Below, one piece after another: positions 48,201-58,732 of a stretch of DNA of 64,000 nt (positions are counted from its first letter, which is position 1; each line of letters begins with the position of its first letter). A model generated the notes under the pieces. That model saw nothing but the letters and a program-made list of their open reading frames with translations, ran no database searches and was not told where the DNA came from. This stretch comes from Synechocystis sp. PCC 6714 (GTDB taxonomy: Bacteria; Cyanobacteriota; Cyanobacteriia; Cyanobacteriales; Microcystaceae), in the NCBI RefSeq assembly GCF_000478825.2, contig NZ_CP007542.1, forward strand, positions 1,302,001 through 1,366,000, written 5' to 3'. A program made the position numbers and the translations under genes.

Positions 48201-51200
48201 AATCAGTTTACCGTTGTTGTCAATGGTGATACTAACAGCCCAGTTAATGTCACTAGTGTCACCGTTGCCGATACTTCCGTCACCCTGGTATTAGCCAATA
48301 TTATTGGCCAGGGTCAATTGGTGTCCGTCACCTATAATCCTAACTCCAATGGAGAAAATAATTTAGTTAGCAATGCCAGCACTCCCCAGACTGTTCAGCA
48401 ATTTACCGCCAATAATTTTTTAACAACAGCATCCAGTACCGGCACGGTTATTAAAACAGCCTTTTCTCCCTTTGGTGACAGTGGTATTTCATCCATTACA
48501 ACCATTCCCGGCACTAGCGGTATTAACTCCGATGTTGTCGCAACTTTGTACACCAATCCCACCACGAACATAGCCCAAAATATTGTGGCTTGGGTTAACG
48601 TGGATAGTTCCGCTTTAGCACTGAAATCGGTTCCGGGACAAAACTATAATTCCGATGAAGCAGAATTAATTAATACCGCCCTCAGTCAATCAGACATTTA
48701 CTATTCTGTGCTTGGTCCCGATAATCAATGGAGCTTGGCCGCCCCCATCGTTTCTAACCAGACTGGTTCTAATAATTCTGGTCAAGATCAAAAAGTAACT
48801 TTGGGAATTGGCCCAAATGGCAGTTTATTAGCGGCTTGGTTAAATACCCAACTGGACAGTAATAATAATCCCAATACCACTATTCAATTAGCAAGTTTTG
48901 ATGGCACCAGTTGGACAAGTCAAACTACCTTAGGGGGAGCTAACTCAACCATTGCTCCTAATAGTTTTAGTGAATTAACTATTAGCTCTATTAATGGTCA
49001 ACCAGCTATCTTTTGGACAGAAAGTCAGCCCGCTTCTTACAGTAATTTGGTCTTCAACGAAAACCCTTTACTTTATCTACGACTGGGGGAATTAAACGGC
49101 ACAACAGCGGTCAATGAAGGGCAATTATCTCTGGCAGGAAATGGCACCTACAGCGCAAGTGGAGTTGGCCTTGGTCAAGTGGGAGCCCTGGAAAATACTG
49201 ATACCAATACGGGAGACTTTAACCCTGCAGCATTATTTAATGGCGGTAGCGTCACAATTAATTCTCCTATATCCATTCCTGTTCAGGGCTTTTCCGTTGA
49301 ATTTTGGTTCAAGCTGCCGACGGCGGGGGGTCTAGTTAATTTAGTCGATTTAGCAGGGGTTTTTGACCTGAGTTTAAATGGAGAAATTCTAACTTTTGCT
49401 CTCAATAATAGTGCTAATTCCCAAATTACCCAGACGATTACCACTAACCATTGGCATTATGTGGCGGGAATCTATGACCCCGTTGATGACATTCTGACTC
49501 TTTATGTAGATGGGCAACTGGCAGGTAGTTTAGAAAATGTTGTTTTTGCCAATTTGCCCCAGTCGGGAACGTTAACTTTAGCGGGCAATGGTGGGCCAGT
49601 TTATTTGGATGAATTTGCCTTTTATAACTCGGTTCTTTCCCATACTTCCACGAGTCCTAGCTCCGGTTCCCCCAGTGATAATTTATTGAGTTTAACCGGC
49701 AGTCAATTGGTGGACGGCGTTTTGGGAGTGAACGAAATTGGTGGTCGCTACGAAGCCCGCTTTTTTGAACCAGTAACGGCGGGGCCAGAAACCTATTACA
49801 GCGTTTGGGATAGTAACAGTAATAGCTGGCAAACTCCCACAAATATTGATCCCATTGATGAAGTAATACCCACCATTTTATCGGCGGCGAATAACCCGAT
49901 TTGGGACATTGTTTCCGCTGACTCAGCTCCCAATAACAATAGTCAAATTGCGCCTAATGGTAATCCTGATGCCATTTTTCAAGTTAATTTAACCGGGCAA
50001 CAAGGCCTTGAGATTGTTGGTGTTTCCGTTACCACAGCTAATAAACAACTTTGGAGTGTGGGTACGGATGGCACGGAAAATCCCCTCGGTGGTTGGCAAC
50101 TAGGGGTGGTTTTAGCAGAAAACGCAGATACGACAACGCCCCAGCTAGAGTTTATTTCCGGCGATCGCCTGCTGAATAGCCTGAATCCCACGTCTAGTTT
50201 TTCCCATCGGGTGATGGGGGCAACGGAAACCTTGACTATTTTTGTGGATACGGAGGGTAGTCCCCTCACTTCCTCCGCCACGGTTAATGTTTACCTCCAG
50301 GGGGTAAAAGATCCGGTTCAATTTATGTCCCTTTCCCCTTTGCCTAATCAGGGCGGCCCGGTCTCTACTAACGCTCTGGACTATTTAGGCAATCAGGTGT
50401 TGGGCATCGCAACGGTAAAAGAAGCCAATGATGCTTCCCTTTCCCTGGTGGACAGTGGTTTTGTGGTTAATACCGACAATCCGGCGATCGCCGCAGTTAT
50501 GGCCAGTGGTTTTAGTAACGGGGATTTAGCCTATGTGGCGGTGGGCAATCGGGGTTATACCAGCCAGGGAAACTCGGTGGGGGGCACAATCCAGCTTTTA
50601 TTTGCCGGGGGCCAAGTTTTAAGCCAACAGTCCACTAATCCCTTAACAACAACAAATTTATCCGGTAATCCTGATGGTGTACTAATTACGGGCATTACCG
50701 ACGGGGGCGATATTAACAACAATGTGCCCATGGCCCTGGTGACGGGGAATTTAGACGGGGATGGCATTGATGATTTGGTGATCGGTGACGCTAACTACAA
50801 CGGGGGAACGGGGCGCATTTACGTCATTTACGGCAAATACCTTGAAAGTCTGAAGGGTCAAAATCAAACCATTAATCTTAGTAATGCTAGTCAGTGGAGT
50901 AGTGATCAGGGTGTGGTCATTGACGGCATAGATACGGGCGGTGGAGCTGGTTTTTCCCTGGCGATCGGCAATTTCACTGGTAATGGCCCCCAAATTGCCT
51001 TTGGTGCGCCCTTTGCCCAAAACAGTGATGGAGTTGCAGTGGGTAAGGTCTATCTCGTTTCCCTCAGCAGTCCCAGTCAACTTTCCCCAATCCACACTGG
51101 GAAAACGTTTAATCTGACCAATCCCCAAAATCCAGCCCAGACCATTACCGTTGGGGAAACGGCGGGTTACAGCTTGGGGGTTTCTCGCCACATTACCGGT

Positions 51201-54200
51201 GGTCCTCTTACTTTTACCAACAATGTCACCGATGACTTATTTATTGGTTCCTCCACCTATGGGGTGAACATCAATAACCAATGGGTAGGCAAAAGTGCCT
51301 TACCAACCGGCAACCAAGGTAATTACCCCGATAACATCATGATCGCCGCTGGGGCAGTTCATGTTTTTTCCCAACCCAGTGGTCAATCCTTTGGCAAAAT
51401 CGCTACCTACACCGGGCCCAATGTTCCCGCCGCCAATGGAGTAGGAGCCAACTATTTGGCCGGAGCGGCGATCGCCCTGGGGGACTTTACGGATTTAGAT
51501 GGGGACGGTCAACAGGATTTGGCCATTTCGGCCCTGGGGGTCAATGGCAGTGCTGGAGCGGTCTATGTGCTGAGTGGGGACAAGGCTGTGGCCTCCAGTT
51601 CTGACCAAGCCCTCAACGAAGTCAGTCATCTGACCATCAATGGTGGCATTGCTGGGGGTAAAGCAGGGATAACCATCATGGCTCCGGGAGATGTGAACGG
51701 CGATGGTTACCAGGACTTTTTAATTACCGCTCCCCAGGCCAGCAACGGTACAGGGCAGAGTTATTTATTATTTGGCCCCTTAGATTTATCCGAAGTGGGG
51801 CGACAATTCGATCTCAGTGCGACGGGCAGTGACAGCAAAAACGTGTTCTTGCTCAATGGCAGTCTCCCTAATCAGTTGGCAGGAACAGCGGTAACTAGGT
51901 TAGGTAATATCACGGGAAAAACTGGCACCAATAACAATCCCATTGATAGCTTTCTGATCAGTGCTCCCAACGCTCAACAGTTTTATGTAGTCTATGGTCA
52001 GCCCTGGTTAGCCGACGATGGCAGTCTCAATTTAGCCGATGTCGCCTCTGATAATGGTTTTGTAATTGACGGCAATTTGATAGGCAATCCTCCTACGACC
52101 TTTGAGACCACTTCTCAGTATATTGACACTACTCCAGCCATGCTGGTTAATGGCACAACCCTATATCTGGCCTATAAAGGTTTCGGTGGCAATAACCAAA
52201 TTTATTTCACCGCCAGTACCAATAACGGTCAAAGTTGGAATTGGGAAGTACAGTTACCTCAGGCCGCCCAAACAATCTTTCCCCCAGCGATCGCCTTTTT
52301 TAACAATGTTTTATATCTAGCCTATGTGGATAGTTCTAATCAACTTTATATCATCACCAGTCAAGATGGAGGACAAAACTGGAATTCTCCCACTCCGATA
52401 GAGCAACAATATTCTTCGGTGCCACCAACTTTAGTGGTTTATCAAGGAACCCTATCTCTGCTCTTTGCCGCCAATAACAGTAATTCCAATGTTTTGCAAC
52501 TTTACTTAAACAGCAGTAATGAGTGGATTTACGCCGGCGAGATTGGCAGCAATCAAACCGCCATCAGTGCCATTAGTGCGACGGTGTTAGGAGATACCCT
52601 CTACCTCGCCTATAAAGGGGGAACCATCGCCAATCCCAATGCCGACGATTTTCTAACTTCTACCAATAACCCTGACCTTTCCGCTTCCGATTGGAATAGT
52701 ATTCCCATTCCTGGAGTTAGTTCCCAGGGCGGCCCTAGCCTTACCAATGATGGCCAAAATCTCTATCTGAGCTACGTCGATACCACTAGCAATCAGCTTA
52801 ATCTCGTTAGTTCCAACAATGGCAGTAATTGGTCACCGCCCCAAGTTATCAACAACAGTATTACCCAAGCTCCCCCGGCCATTACTTTTGCCAACAATGA
52901 ACTTTATCTAAGCTATCCGGGCCCCCAAGGTTCCCAAGAAATCAATGTCACCAGTTTTCCCCTTCCCTTCACAGGAAATATTGTCGGCAACGGTAGTTTA
53001 GTCCGCTTCCTGGGGGATGTTAACGGTGATGGCTTTGCCGATGTTTTTTCCGGGGGAAATAATGCCGGAGCAATTATTTTTGGTAACAGCACCAAAGATT
53101 TATTAACGACGGCCAGTGGCAGTGAAGATTTACTGATTTACGTTCCCAATGCCACCCTTCGGGACTTGATTAGTTTGGGGGATTTCAACGGCGATGGTTT
53201 TAAGGATTTCGGGATTTTAGATAGTAACAGTAATTTTTATGTTGTTTTGGGAGATACCAGCCTTGGGGACTTAAAAACATTAAGTATTACCTCCAGCTCT
53301 TCCCCTGTGGTCATTAACCAAGTGGGGGGAGTGACAAAATCCATGGCCATTGGGGACTACAACGGCGATGGTTATGATGACGTACTACTGTGGGGAGATA
53401 ACGGCAATCAGGTGGCCTGGGGTAACGAAACTGGTAGTCTCAACAGTTTTACCAATGTTGATTATCCCGAAACCCAAACATCCGCCACCGGGGTTGATCT
53501 CAATGGGGATGGTTATACAGAGATTGCCATTGGTAGCGATCGCCGGGAAATAGCGGGACAGATTTCCACCGCCGGTAGTTTTTCCCTCCTGCCCACCCCC
53601 ACTAATGCTTCCGTCATTGATACCCTAGCTGGAGCTAACCAATTAGAAAATATTGGTGATTTCAACGGGGATGGCATCGCCGATTTAGCTGTCCTAGCTT
53701 CCAACTACTATGCGGCGGCGATCGGGGAACCGAATAATCTGCCCAACTATTTAAGTCGCCCCGGCAACCAAGGGGGTGTTTTCATTTATTACGGCACTAC
53801 CCAGGGTTTAAACAGCAGTGCCCAACCCGATGTAATTCTTGCCGCTCCCTTTACTAATCCCAATGGACAAATAAGTACATATCAACTTTCCCACATTGCC
53901 CGAGCAGGAGATGTTAATGGGGATGGTTTTGATGATTTATTAATCAGTTCCCCCTACACCGTTGATGCAGAAAATAACCAGGGAAGTGTGTTTGTCGTCT
54001 TTGGTGGGGAAGAATGGAATAGTCAACCCTTCGATCTAGGTCAACTGCGGGCTAACCAATCCCAGGGTTCCAGTGTCCAAGGTTTTGCCATTGACGGCCT
54101 GCCGGACTCCCAAGCCGGTATTGCCATCAGTGGTGGCAGTGATATTAACGGTGATAGTTTTGCTGATTTTATTATCGGTGCCCCTGGTCAACAAAATTTG

Positions 54201-57200
54201 CAATATAACCAGCAGAGCGTATTTATAGAAAATGGTCGAGATAACATCGACCAAGATTATACATTTATCTATTATTTCGACGGTAGTCAGACTAGTATCC
54301 TTGGCAATCCAGAGTGGAACGAGACGGACAACAGGACTAATCAAATTTCAACCAATTGGAATAATCCCGGTCAACCTCCCCAAGCTATCATCGGTCAATC
54401 CAACGGCGACATTTGGTACTATCCCGGTGGCACTGGCCAAGACTGGCAAAAATGGGGCAAATTTTCAGAGGCGATCGCCGAACTGGCGGTGAACTGGAAC
54501 ACGGGAGACAATCCCCAAATCGTTGCGGGGTTAGCAGGCAAAGGGGGTATTGAATACTATAACGGTTCAACCTGGGTCAACAGTGGCCCTTACCAGGGAG
54601 AAGGTTGGCGATCGGCCATTACCCAGATGGCAGTGCAATGGGGTAGTGATGGCGCTCCCGCGCAAATTGTAGTGGGGCTACAGGATGGGGCCGTTATTTA
54701 CTACAACATCCAATCTGGCTGGCGAACTCTCAATAATTTTGGCAAAGGCGTTACCCAATTATCAGTACAGTGGCAGGAAAACGCTAATCCTAATATTGTG
54801 GTTGGTCTGGATAACAGCGAAGTGCAATATTACCAAGGCAATAACAACACTTGGACTCAATTCCACGACGATGGCTGGGTTTATCCGGTGCAACAAATGG
54901 CAGTACAGTGGACAAGTCCCAATGCTCAACCTTTAGTGGTAGTCGGCCTGGGGGATAATAACGGCAATAATGGCACCGTTTGGTATTACCAAGGTTCCGG
55001 TGGCCAGGGGGGCTGGACTTTGTTATCTGGTCTGCCCTCCGGAGCGGCGATCGCCCAAATGGCCGTGCAGTGGAATGTTAGCCCTAGTCCCACTTCCTCT
55101 AGCAATGTCAGCAATTTAAAAATTGTTGTTGGTCAAGCGGATAGTACGGTCAGTTACTATAACGGCTCTGGCTGGACTGCCACACCAGACATTAACTCCC
55201 CAAGTTCCCCCTTGAATGCCATGACCGTACAGTGGAGTGCTGATGGCCAGCCCCAGATTACGGCGGGCTTAGGGGATACCCAAAATCAAAACGGCGAACT
55301 TTGGTATTTACCGAACCCTGGTCAGTCTTGGCAACAGCTTCAGGGTAATTCCCCCGTCACCCAAATTGATAGTTTATGGACAGAATCTCTCGTTCCCAAT
55401 AGTCAAGCCGATAACCTGAGCTATGTTTTCTTTGGCAGTGATTTTAACCAGACTGTAAATCAAACTGGAACCATCGGTGATGATGTGATGCTGGGAAGTC
55501 CCACGGGGGAAAGTTTTCTGGCGGGCCAAGGGGATGATCAGATTTACACCAAAGGTGGGTTAGATGTGGCCTATGCGGGCCCTGGGGATGATTGGGTTTC
55601 CGTCAGCGATACCTATTTTCGACGGCTGGATGGGGGAACCGGGTTTGATATTTTGGCTTTGCAGGGCTACAACGGCCAAAATTGGGATATTACTACCCTT
55701 TCACCGGGACTTAGATTGAGGGATTTTGAAAGCATTGATATTCGGGATTATGGGGCCAATCAGTTAACCCTTAATTCCCTAACAGTCACTAATTTATCCA
55801 GTGACAATACCCTCGTTGTGTTAATGGATGAAAGTGGCGATAGTCTGCAATTGAGCAATGACTTTAGTGCGGATGGAACGATTTATCAATATGGGCAAAG
55901 ATTTTATCAATATAAATCCAATAATTCTGCTGCCATTGTATTAGTTAACCAACCAACGGTACCGAGCTTTACCGCTCCAAATCAGAATACCCCCCAGCTT
56001 ATTTTACCCAGCGGTAATGGAACGGCTAATGGCAATAATTTAATTGACTCTGACCAAAGTTTATTTACTTTTTCTGATCCCAATGCTCCCACCAAATTAT
56101 TTGTTTCCAATCCCATTACTTCCGAAGCCAGAGAGGAAGTAGATTTTGTCATTGAGCGAACAGGGAATTTAGACAAATATGTTTTAGTTAGTTATCTCAC
56201 CCAAGACTTGGACGGCAAAGCAGGTAATCGCTATTTACCCGTGGCAGGACAGCTAATATTTAATCCTGGGGAAACGAAAAAAACAGTCAATGTTAAAACT
56301 CCCAATGATGGTATTTACACTGGCGATCGCCAATTTGGGTTATTGGTTTCTTTAGTGAATGAAAGGTTACAGTGGGGCAACTGGGGAGAAACTTTTTCCG
56401 TAGTGGGGGATGCCAATGGCGCACAAATCCGCAATTGGAATTATCTGACGGAAGAATTAGAAAATGGCTTAATGGCAGGGGCAATTAATTTTTCTAGCAC
56501 TGTTGACGATGGTTATGGTGAAATTAACCTCAACGTTAATGGCTTGACAGAATTTAACGACTTTTTGGGCTATGATCCCCTCACCCAAACCTATCAATCC
56601 CTGATGCTTAATGGCATGACCGGGGCTAAATTTACCACCTTTAATAGTCAAAATAATCCCCAGGCAGTGGCAATTCAACTGTGGGATGGCGATCGGGGTG
56701 ATGCAGACGGTTTAACCAATGGTTTGGTAGAAACTAAAGGTTATTTGAGCCGGGTAATTCCGGGCTTGCTCACCAATGATAATCGAGTTTTTTGGGCTCC
56801 CACCAATGCCGATGGGCAAGTGCAATTACGGTTAATCAGTAGCCCTAATCAAAATTATGAACTGGGCTGGATTGCGGTAGATAATGCTGATGGTTTAATC
56901 AATGGTTTGCGACCTGATGATCCTGGCTATGAAGCGGCAGCTTTAGCCCGCAAGCAAATCATTTTCAATAGTCAAAGCAGTGCTTCTACCAAGGCCTTAA
57001 CCCGTAGTTTAGCCCAGCAAAGCTTCAGTGATGTGGATAAGCTGATTGAAACAGAATCGCAACTTTTTGGTAGCTTTAGTAATTCCAATTTAGAAGCTAA
57101 TCGTTACTATTTACTCTACAGTCAACAGGGCTCCCAGACAACTTTTTCTATTAACGCTCCTCCCACCGTAGAAACGGATAGCCGGGGTTATCATCAACTG

Positions 57201-57755
57201 AATTTTGATGGTATTACCGCTGAAATTGGCTCCAAAACCTTGGTGGTACCGGGCCCATTGGGTCAATCCGTCACTGCGGAAGTTTCCATCAGTCGGGCCG
57301 GAGCCTATGACAATTTCATTGCCCTGTACCAAGTTGACAGTCTCACTGGGGGATTGGATGTTAATGGCGATCGCCAAATTGATCTCAAACCCGGCGATCC
57401 AGGTTATACCGAAGCGGCATTAGGCCGTGCCCAAGATCCCTTAACTGGTGTCAGTTTAACTGCCCCTGATGGCTTTTTTAGCACCAGCCAAGAAACGATT
57501 AAATTATTGGGCAATGGTATGTACGGTGTGGTTATTATTCCCAATGCCACCATTTACCAAGTTTTAAACCAGAATCCTACTAACGATCCTAATCTTGGCC
57601 CCGTTGCCCTATTCTCTTTCAATGGAGCTAACCCCACCGGCATCAGTCAAGTGGCTCGTCTAGGTAGTAATCTTTTCGGCTTTGAAGATATGGTCGGTGG
57701 CGGAGATCGGGATTATAACGACTTGATTTTACAATTGGAATTTTCACCTTTGTAA
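45237..57755 (+). CDS. Giant cell-surface protein: SwmB-type, LamG, FG-GAP, RTX, Calx-beta, DUF4114
   Basis: This 4172-residue protein is one uninterrupted frame. There is no N-terminal signal peptide. Approximate order: N-terminal unknown region; SwmB-type repeats (562-1062, PSLDEFIVTNGN, TPTEFTVTV); LamG-like (1269-1468, EFWFKLP, LYVDGQLAG); FG-GAP/integrin repeats (1805-2188 and 2582-2998, GDLDGDGIDDL-like motifs); BNR-like segment (2288-2575); tectonin/lectin-like repeats (3002-3381, WYYPGGTGQDWQKW); RTX-like Ca-binding (3402-3468, AGQGDDQIYTKGG); Calx-beta (3615-3708); DUF4114 end (DRDYNDLILQLEF). Such proteins leave by type 1 secretion and sit on the cell surface, binding calcium. Possible roles are cell-cell contact, S-layer or motility. 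Related giant proteins occur in Synechocystis and marine Synechococcus. Confidence 0.9.
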   Translation: MTINLADRLSALTTDSAGTTHIVWVENSLLWHAVYNVNSGTWENAQAIADVGNQSLTSLNLIANDKLIQPTSGESSAAPAPGLVVVYQQGSGNDSNLFYTAARYNSGGRTQWLATPQALTADSVGDLAPRAIAEENGTVFVVGQKVNVDSANNQAIREDTDLYYQSFTINQNQFSGNVNLFTASVDGVTQSSSYNYLGRNLNAPAANYTVLSEGEQNFLGNKPSYQGLGQNWNASSDFNLNGLSLILAKKLGQQPDKVLETIFGPLILSVSLQGSSGNNPEWSLFGGGEATNGRLLLNALATIGRKQRRNIGNNEDSNRFDKWRRQGRGALSKDSKDGFDLSFTLSSLYSYGNSNGNSAGKLPLYVETGGALASFAASIPLFGFDDILDLGLNANFGLFFNAGVALQWQVEPKDPNTYSPLLAPYLDLSGNTDRLLVTDSLSLLPGFSQSTAALALISNLEAAFASINQNSSVELESLLLGIPVTLGFEGSIEVPYIFKLFGSIGFFADGTFTLKGDTPSSVTVGAPYNINVNLLGFLSARYAGFPTWTQVFPTFLPIENPQTNLSSAVDSVASVDGFLLTINLSQSLAPNTNLTPTEFTVTVTSPGGQISTIPVFGVVLQTDAQTNTSQVVLRLEKEIPYTTLNDQPFANVVVSYSGNQLGNFTSSPVAINSADTLIYTYNPTSGTGNSYSQANQQIVIAFNGELDTDIVPSLDEFIVTNGNNGNNQIVNTASITLNSKSIVLTLASGSTIALGENYTVQYNPDPNSSSKLQTANQEAIAAFSVSNTTPPTARGLINRTFASSANVQTQPVLSNLTSDFAQDSSPALALTSQGDILLAWSSDTPPITPISVLAEGDYLYLVFADNLKNDSANPPSNDQFTIKTSDGNSANPTNISLSQNTIILTIGNGIDLTQITEVSYGLSGTNLGNNLYLSDATNTEFWVPNFTSAVQVSSSVTTAPTTLQGSVISNLITIPFSQTLNSNSIPNGNQFTVVVNGDTNSPVNVTSVTVADTSVTLVLANIIGQGQLVSVTYNPNSNGENNLVSNASTPQTVQQFTANNFLTTASSTGTVIKTAFSPFGDSGISSITTIPGTSGINSDVVATLYTNPTTNIAQNIVAWVNVDSSALALKSVPGQNYNSDEAELINTALSQSDIYYSVLGPDNQWSLAAPIVSNQTGSNNSGQDQKVTLGIGPNGSLLAAWLNTQLDSNNNPNTTIQLASFDGTSWTSQTTLGGANSTIAPNSFSELTISSINGQPAIFWTESQPASYSNLVFNENPLLYLRLGELNGTTAVNEGQLSLAGNGTYSASGVGLGQVGALENTDTNTGDFNPAALFNGGSVTINSPISIPVQGFSVEFWFKLPTAGGLVNLVDLAGVFDLSLNGEILTFALNNSANSQITQTITTNHWHYVAGIYDPVDDILTLYVDGQLAGSLENVVFANLPQSGTLTLAGNGGPVYLDEFAFYNSVLSHTSTSPSSGSPSDNLLSLTGSQLVDGVLGVNEIGGRYEARFFEPVTAGPETYYSVWDSNSNSWQTPTNIDPIDEVIPTILSAANNPIWDIVSADSAPNNNSQIAPNGNPDAIFQVNLTGQQGLEIVGVSVTTANKQLWSVGTDGTENPLGGWQLGVVLAENADTTTPQLEFISGDRLLNSLNPTSSFSHRVMGATETLTIFVDTEGSPLTSSATVNVYLQGVKDPVQFMSLSPLPNQGGPVSTNALDYLGNQVLGIATVKEANDASLSLVDSGFVVNTDNPAIAAVMASGFSNGDLAYVAVGNRGYTSQGNSVGGTIQLLFAGGQVLSQQSTNPLTTTNLSGNPDGVLITGITDGGDINNNVPMALVTGNLDGDGIDDLVIGDANYNGGTGRIYVIYGKYLESLKGQNQTINLSNASQWSSDQGVVIDGIDTGGGAGFSLAIGNFTGNGPQIAFGAPFAQNSDGVAVGKVYLVSLSSPSQLSPIHTGKTFNLTNPQNPAQTITVGETAGYSLGVSRHITGGPLTFTNNVTDDLFIGSSTYGVNINNQWVGKSALPTGNQGNYPDNIMIAAGAVHVFSQPSGQSFGKIATYTGPNVPAANGVGANYLAGAAIALGDFTDLDGDGQQDLAISALGVNGSAGAVYVLSGDKAVASSSDQALNEVSHLTINGGIAGGKAGITIMAPGDVNGDGYQDFLITAPQASNGTGQSYLLFGPLDLSEVGRQFDLSATGSDSKNVFLLNGSLPNQLAGTAVTRLGNITGKTGTNNNPIDSFLISAPNAQQFYVVYGQPWLADDGSLNLADVASDNGFVIDGNLIGNPPTTFETTSQYIDTTPAMLVNGTTLYLAYKGFGGNNQIYFTASTNNGQSWNWEVQLPQAAQTIFPPAIAFFNNVLYLAYVDSSNQLYIITSQDGGQNWNSPTPIEQQYSSVPPTLVVYQGTLSLLFAANNSNSNVLQLYLNSSNEWIYAGEIGSNQTAISAISATVLGDTLYLAYKGGTIANPNADDFLTSTNNPDLSASDWNSIPIPGVSSQGGPSLTNDGQNLYLSYVDTTSNQLNLVSSNNGSNWSPPQVINNSITQAPPAITFANNELYLSYPGPQGSQEINVTSFPLPFTGNIVGNGSLVRFLGDVNGDGFADVFSGGNNAGAIIFGNSTKDLLTTASGSEDLLIYVPNATLRDLISLGDFNGDGFKDFGILDSNSNFYVVLGDTSLGDLKTLSITSSSSPVVINQVGGVTKSMAIGDYNGDGYDDVLLWGDNGNQVAWGNETGSLNSFTNVDYPETQTSATGVDLNGDGYTEIAIGSDRREIAGQISTAGSFSLLPTPTNASVIDTLAGANQLENIGDFNGDGIADLAVLASNYYAAAIGEPNNLPNYLSRPGNQGGVFIYYGTTQGLNSSAQPDVILAAPFTNPNGQISTYQLSHIARAGDVNGDGFDDLLISSPYTVDAENNQGSVFVVFGGEEWNSQPFDLGQLRANQSQGSSVQGFAIDGLPDSQAGIAISGGSDINGDSFADFIIGAPGQQNLQYNQQSVFIENGRDNIDQDYTFIYYFDGSQTSILGNPEWNETDNRTNQISTNWNNPGQPPQAIIGQSNGDIWYYPGGTGQDWQKWGKFSEAIAELAVNWNTGDNPQIVAGLAGKGGIEYYNGSTWVNSGPYQGEGWRSAITQMAVQWGSDGAPAQIVVGLQDGAVIYYNIQSGWRTLNNFGKGVTQLSVQWQENANPNIVVGLDNSEVQYYQGNNNTWTQFHDDGWVYPVQQMAVQWTSPNAQPLVVVGLGDNNGNNGTVWYYQGSGGQGGWTLLSGLPSGAAIAQMAVQWNVSPSPTSSSNVSNLKIVVGQADSTVSYYNGSGWTATPDINSPSSPLNAMTVQWSADGQPQITAGLGDTQNQNGELWYLPNPGQSWQQLQGNSPVTQIDSLWTESLVPNSQADNLSYVFFGSDFNQTVNQTGTIGDDVMLGSPTGESFLAGQGDDQIYTKGGLDVAYAGPGDDWVSVSDTYFRRLDGGTGFDILALQGYNGQNWDITTLSPGLRLRDFESIDIRDYGANQLTLNSLTVTNLSSDNTLVVLMDESGDSLQLSNDFSADGTIYQYGQRFYQYKSNNSAAIVLVNQPTVPSFTAPNQNTPQLILPSGNGTANGNNLIDSDQSLFTFSDPNAPTKLFVSNPITSEAREEVDFVIERTGNLDKYVLVSYLTQDLDGKAGNRYLPVAGQLIFNPGETKKTVNVKTPNDGIYTGDRQFGLLVSLVNERLQWGNWGETFSVVGDANGAQIRNWNYLTEELENGLMAGAINFSSTVDDGYGEINLNVNGLTEFNDFLGYDPLTQTYQSLMLNGMTGAKFTTFNSQNNPQAVAIQLWDGDRGDADGLTNGLVETKGYLSRVIPGLLTNDNRVFWAPTNADGQVQLRLISSPNQNYELGWIAVDNADGLINGLRPDDPGYEAAALARKQIIFNSQSSASTKALTRSLAQQSFSDVDKLIETESQLFGSFSNSNLEANRYYLLYSQQGSQTTFSINAPPTVETDSRGYHQLNFDGITAEIGSKTLVVPGPLGQSVTAEVSISRAGAYDNFIALYQVDSLTGGLDVNGDRQIDLKPGDPGYTEAALGRAQDPLTGVSLTAPDGFFSTSQETIKLLGNGMYGVVIIPNATIYQVLNQNPTNDPNLGPVALFSFNGANPTGISQVARLGSNLFGFEDMVGGGDRDYNDLILQLEFSPL

Positions 57756-57899
57756 AATAAGTAAAAATAAATTGTCCTAAAATGTTTAACTTTAGTTTTT
57801 TGCATAACTTAATCCAACTTAGTAAACGTAGTTTAGTCCACAATTTATTCCACTGATTGACACTACAGCGACGTAACTTTTCTAGACAACTTATGGATA

Positions 57900-58634
57900 A
57901 TGAAACTATTGTCAAATGAGCAGTTCATTGCCGGTGTGTTATTCAGTGGGGTAGCTGGTTTTATCGATGCAGCTAGCTTTTTAGGGCTCAATGGTCTCTT
58001 CACTTCTCACATCACGGGAAATCTGGTCATCGCAGCAACGGAAATCATTGGGGTAGGGGGAAAAGCTTTATGGGTTAGGATTGCAGTCATTCCGGTTTTT
58101 ATGTTTGCTGTACTCTTGACCACTGTCCTCGCCCGTCGCCACCAACTACGGCTAGCCCATTTAATTAGCTTGGAAACTTTGGTCTTATTGCTGTTTACAA
58201 TCACCGCAGTTGCCTTGGATCCAACTAACCATAAATCAGCTAATAACTTACCACTATTTGTGACTGGTTCTCTGGGGGTATTTTCCATGGGAATGCAAAA
58301 TGCACTAATGCGGGAATCCCTGGGTCGCATTGCTCCCACCACTGCCATGACCAATAATTTAACTCAGTTCACTATGGATTTGACATTGATTAGCGGATTG
58401 CAAAGTCATGCTCGACTACAACTATCCTTTCAAGATCTTGATGCTTCCCGCACCAGATTAATCAAATTTGGTAGCTCCTTGCTTGGATTTACTATCGGTG
58501 CTGTCTACGGTGGAGTATTAACCGCTAAGTTTGGCTTAATTTCCCTATGTTTTCCCCTGATCTTGATGATATTTTTATCGTTCAGAGTGGAGTTGGTATT
58601 TGGAAACACTAGCCTTGATGACAAGATAAAATAA
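57900..58634 (+). CDS. DUF1275 (YoaK-type) membrane protein
   Basis: This 244-residue integral membrane protein starts at ATG 57900 (MKLLSNEQFIAGVLFSG). Family marks are AGFIDAASFLGLNGLFTSHI, TGNLVIAATEI and the GMQNALMRESLGRIAPTTAM region. It has about six transmembrane helices. DUF1275 proteins are of unknown function, possibly transporters. It follows the giant gene after 144 bases with no visible link. Confidence 0.88.
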   Translation: MKLLSNEQFIAGVLFSGVAGFIDAASFLGLNGLFTSHITGNLVIAATEIIGVGGKALWVRIAVIPVFMFAVLLTTVLARRHQLRLAHLISLETLVLLLFTITAVALDPTNHKSANNLPLFVTGSLGVFSMGMQNALMRESLGRIAPTTAMTNNLTQFTMDLTLISGLQSHARLQLSFQDLDASRTRLIKFGSSLLGFTIGAVYGGVLTAKFGLISLCFPLILMIFLSFRVELVFGNTSLDDKIK

Positions 58635-58732
58635 AAGGTCAAAGCAAAGGTCTTGCATGCTATCAAAGAATCTGGATACTGTTCTAATTGCCTAATTCAT
58701 TGGGATGCACTAGTAAAAACATAGCTGAAACA

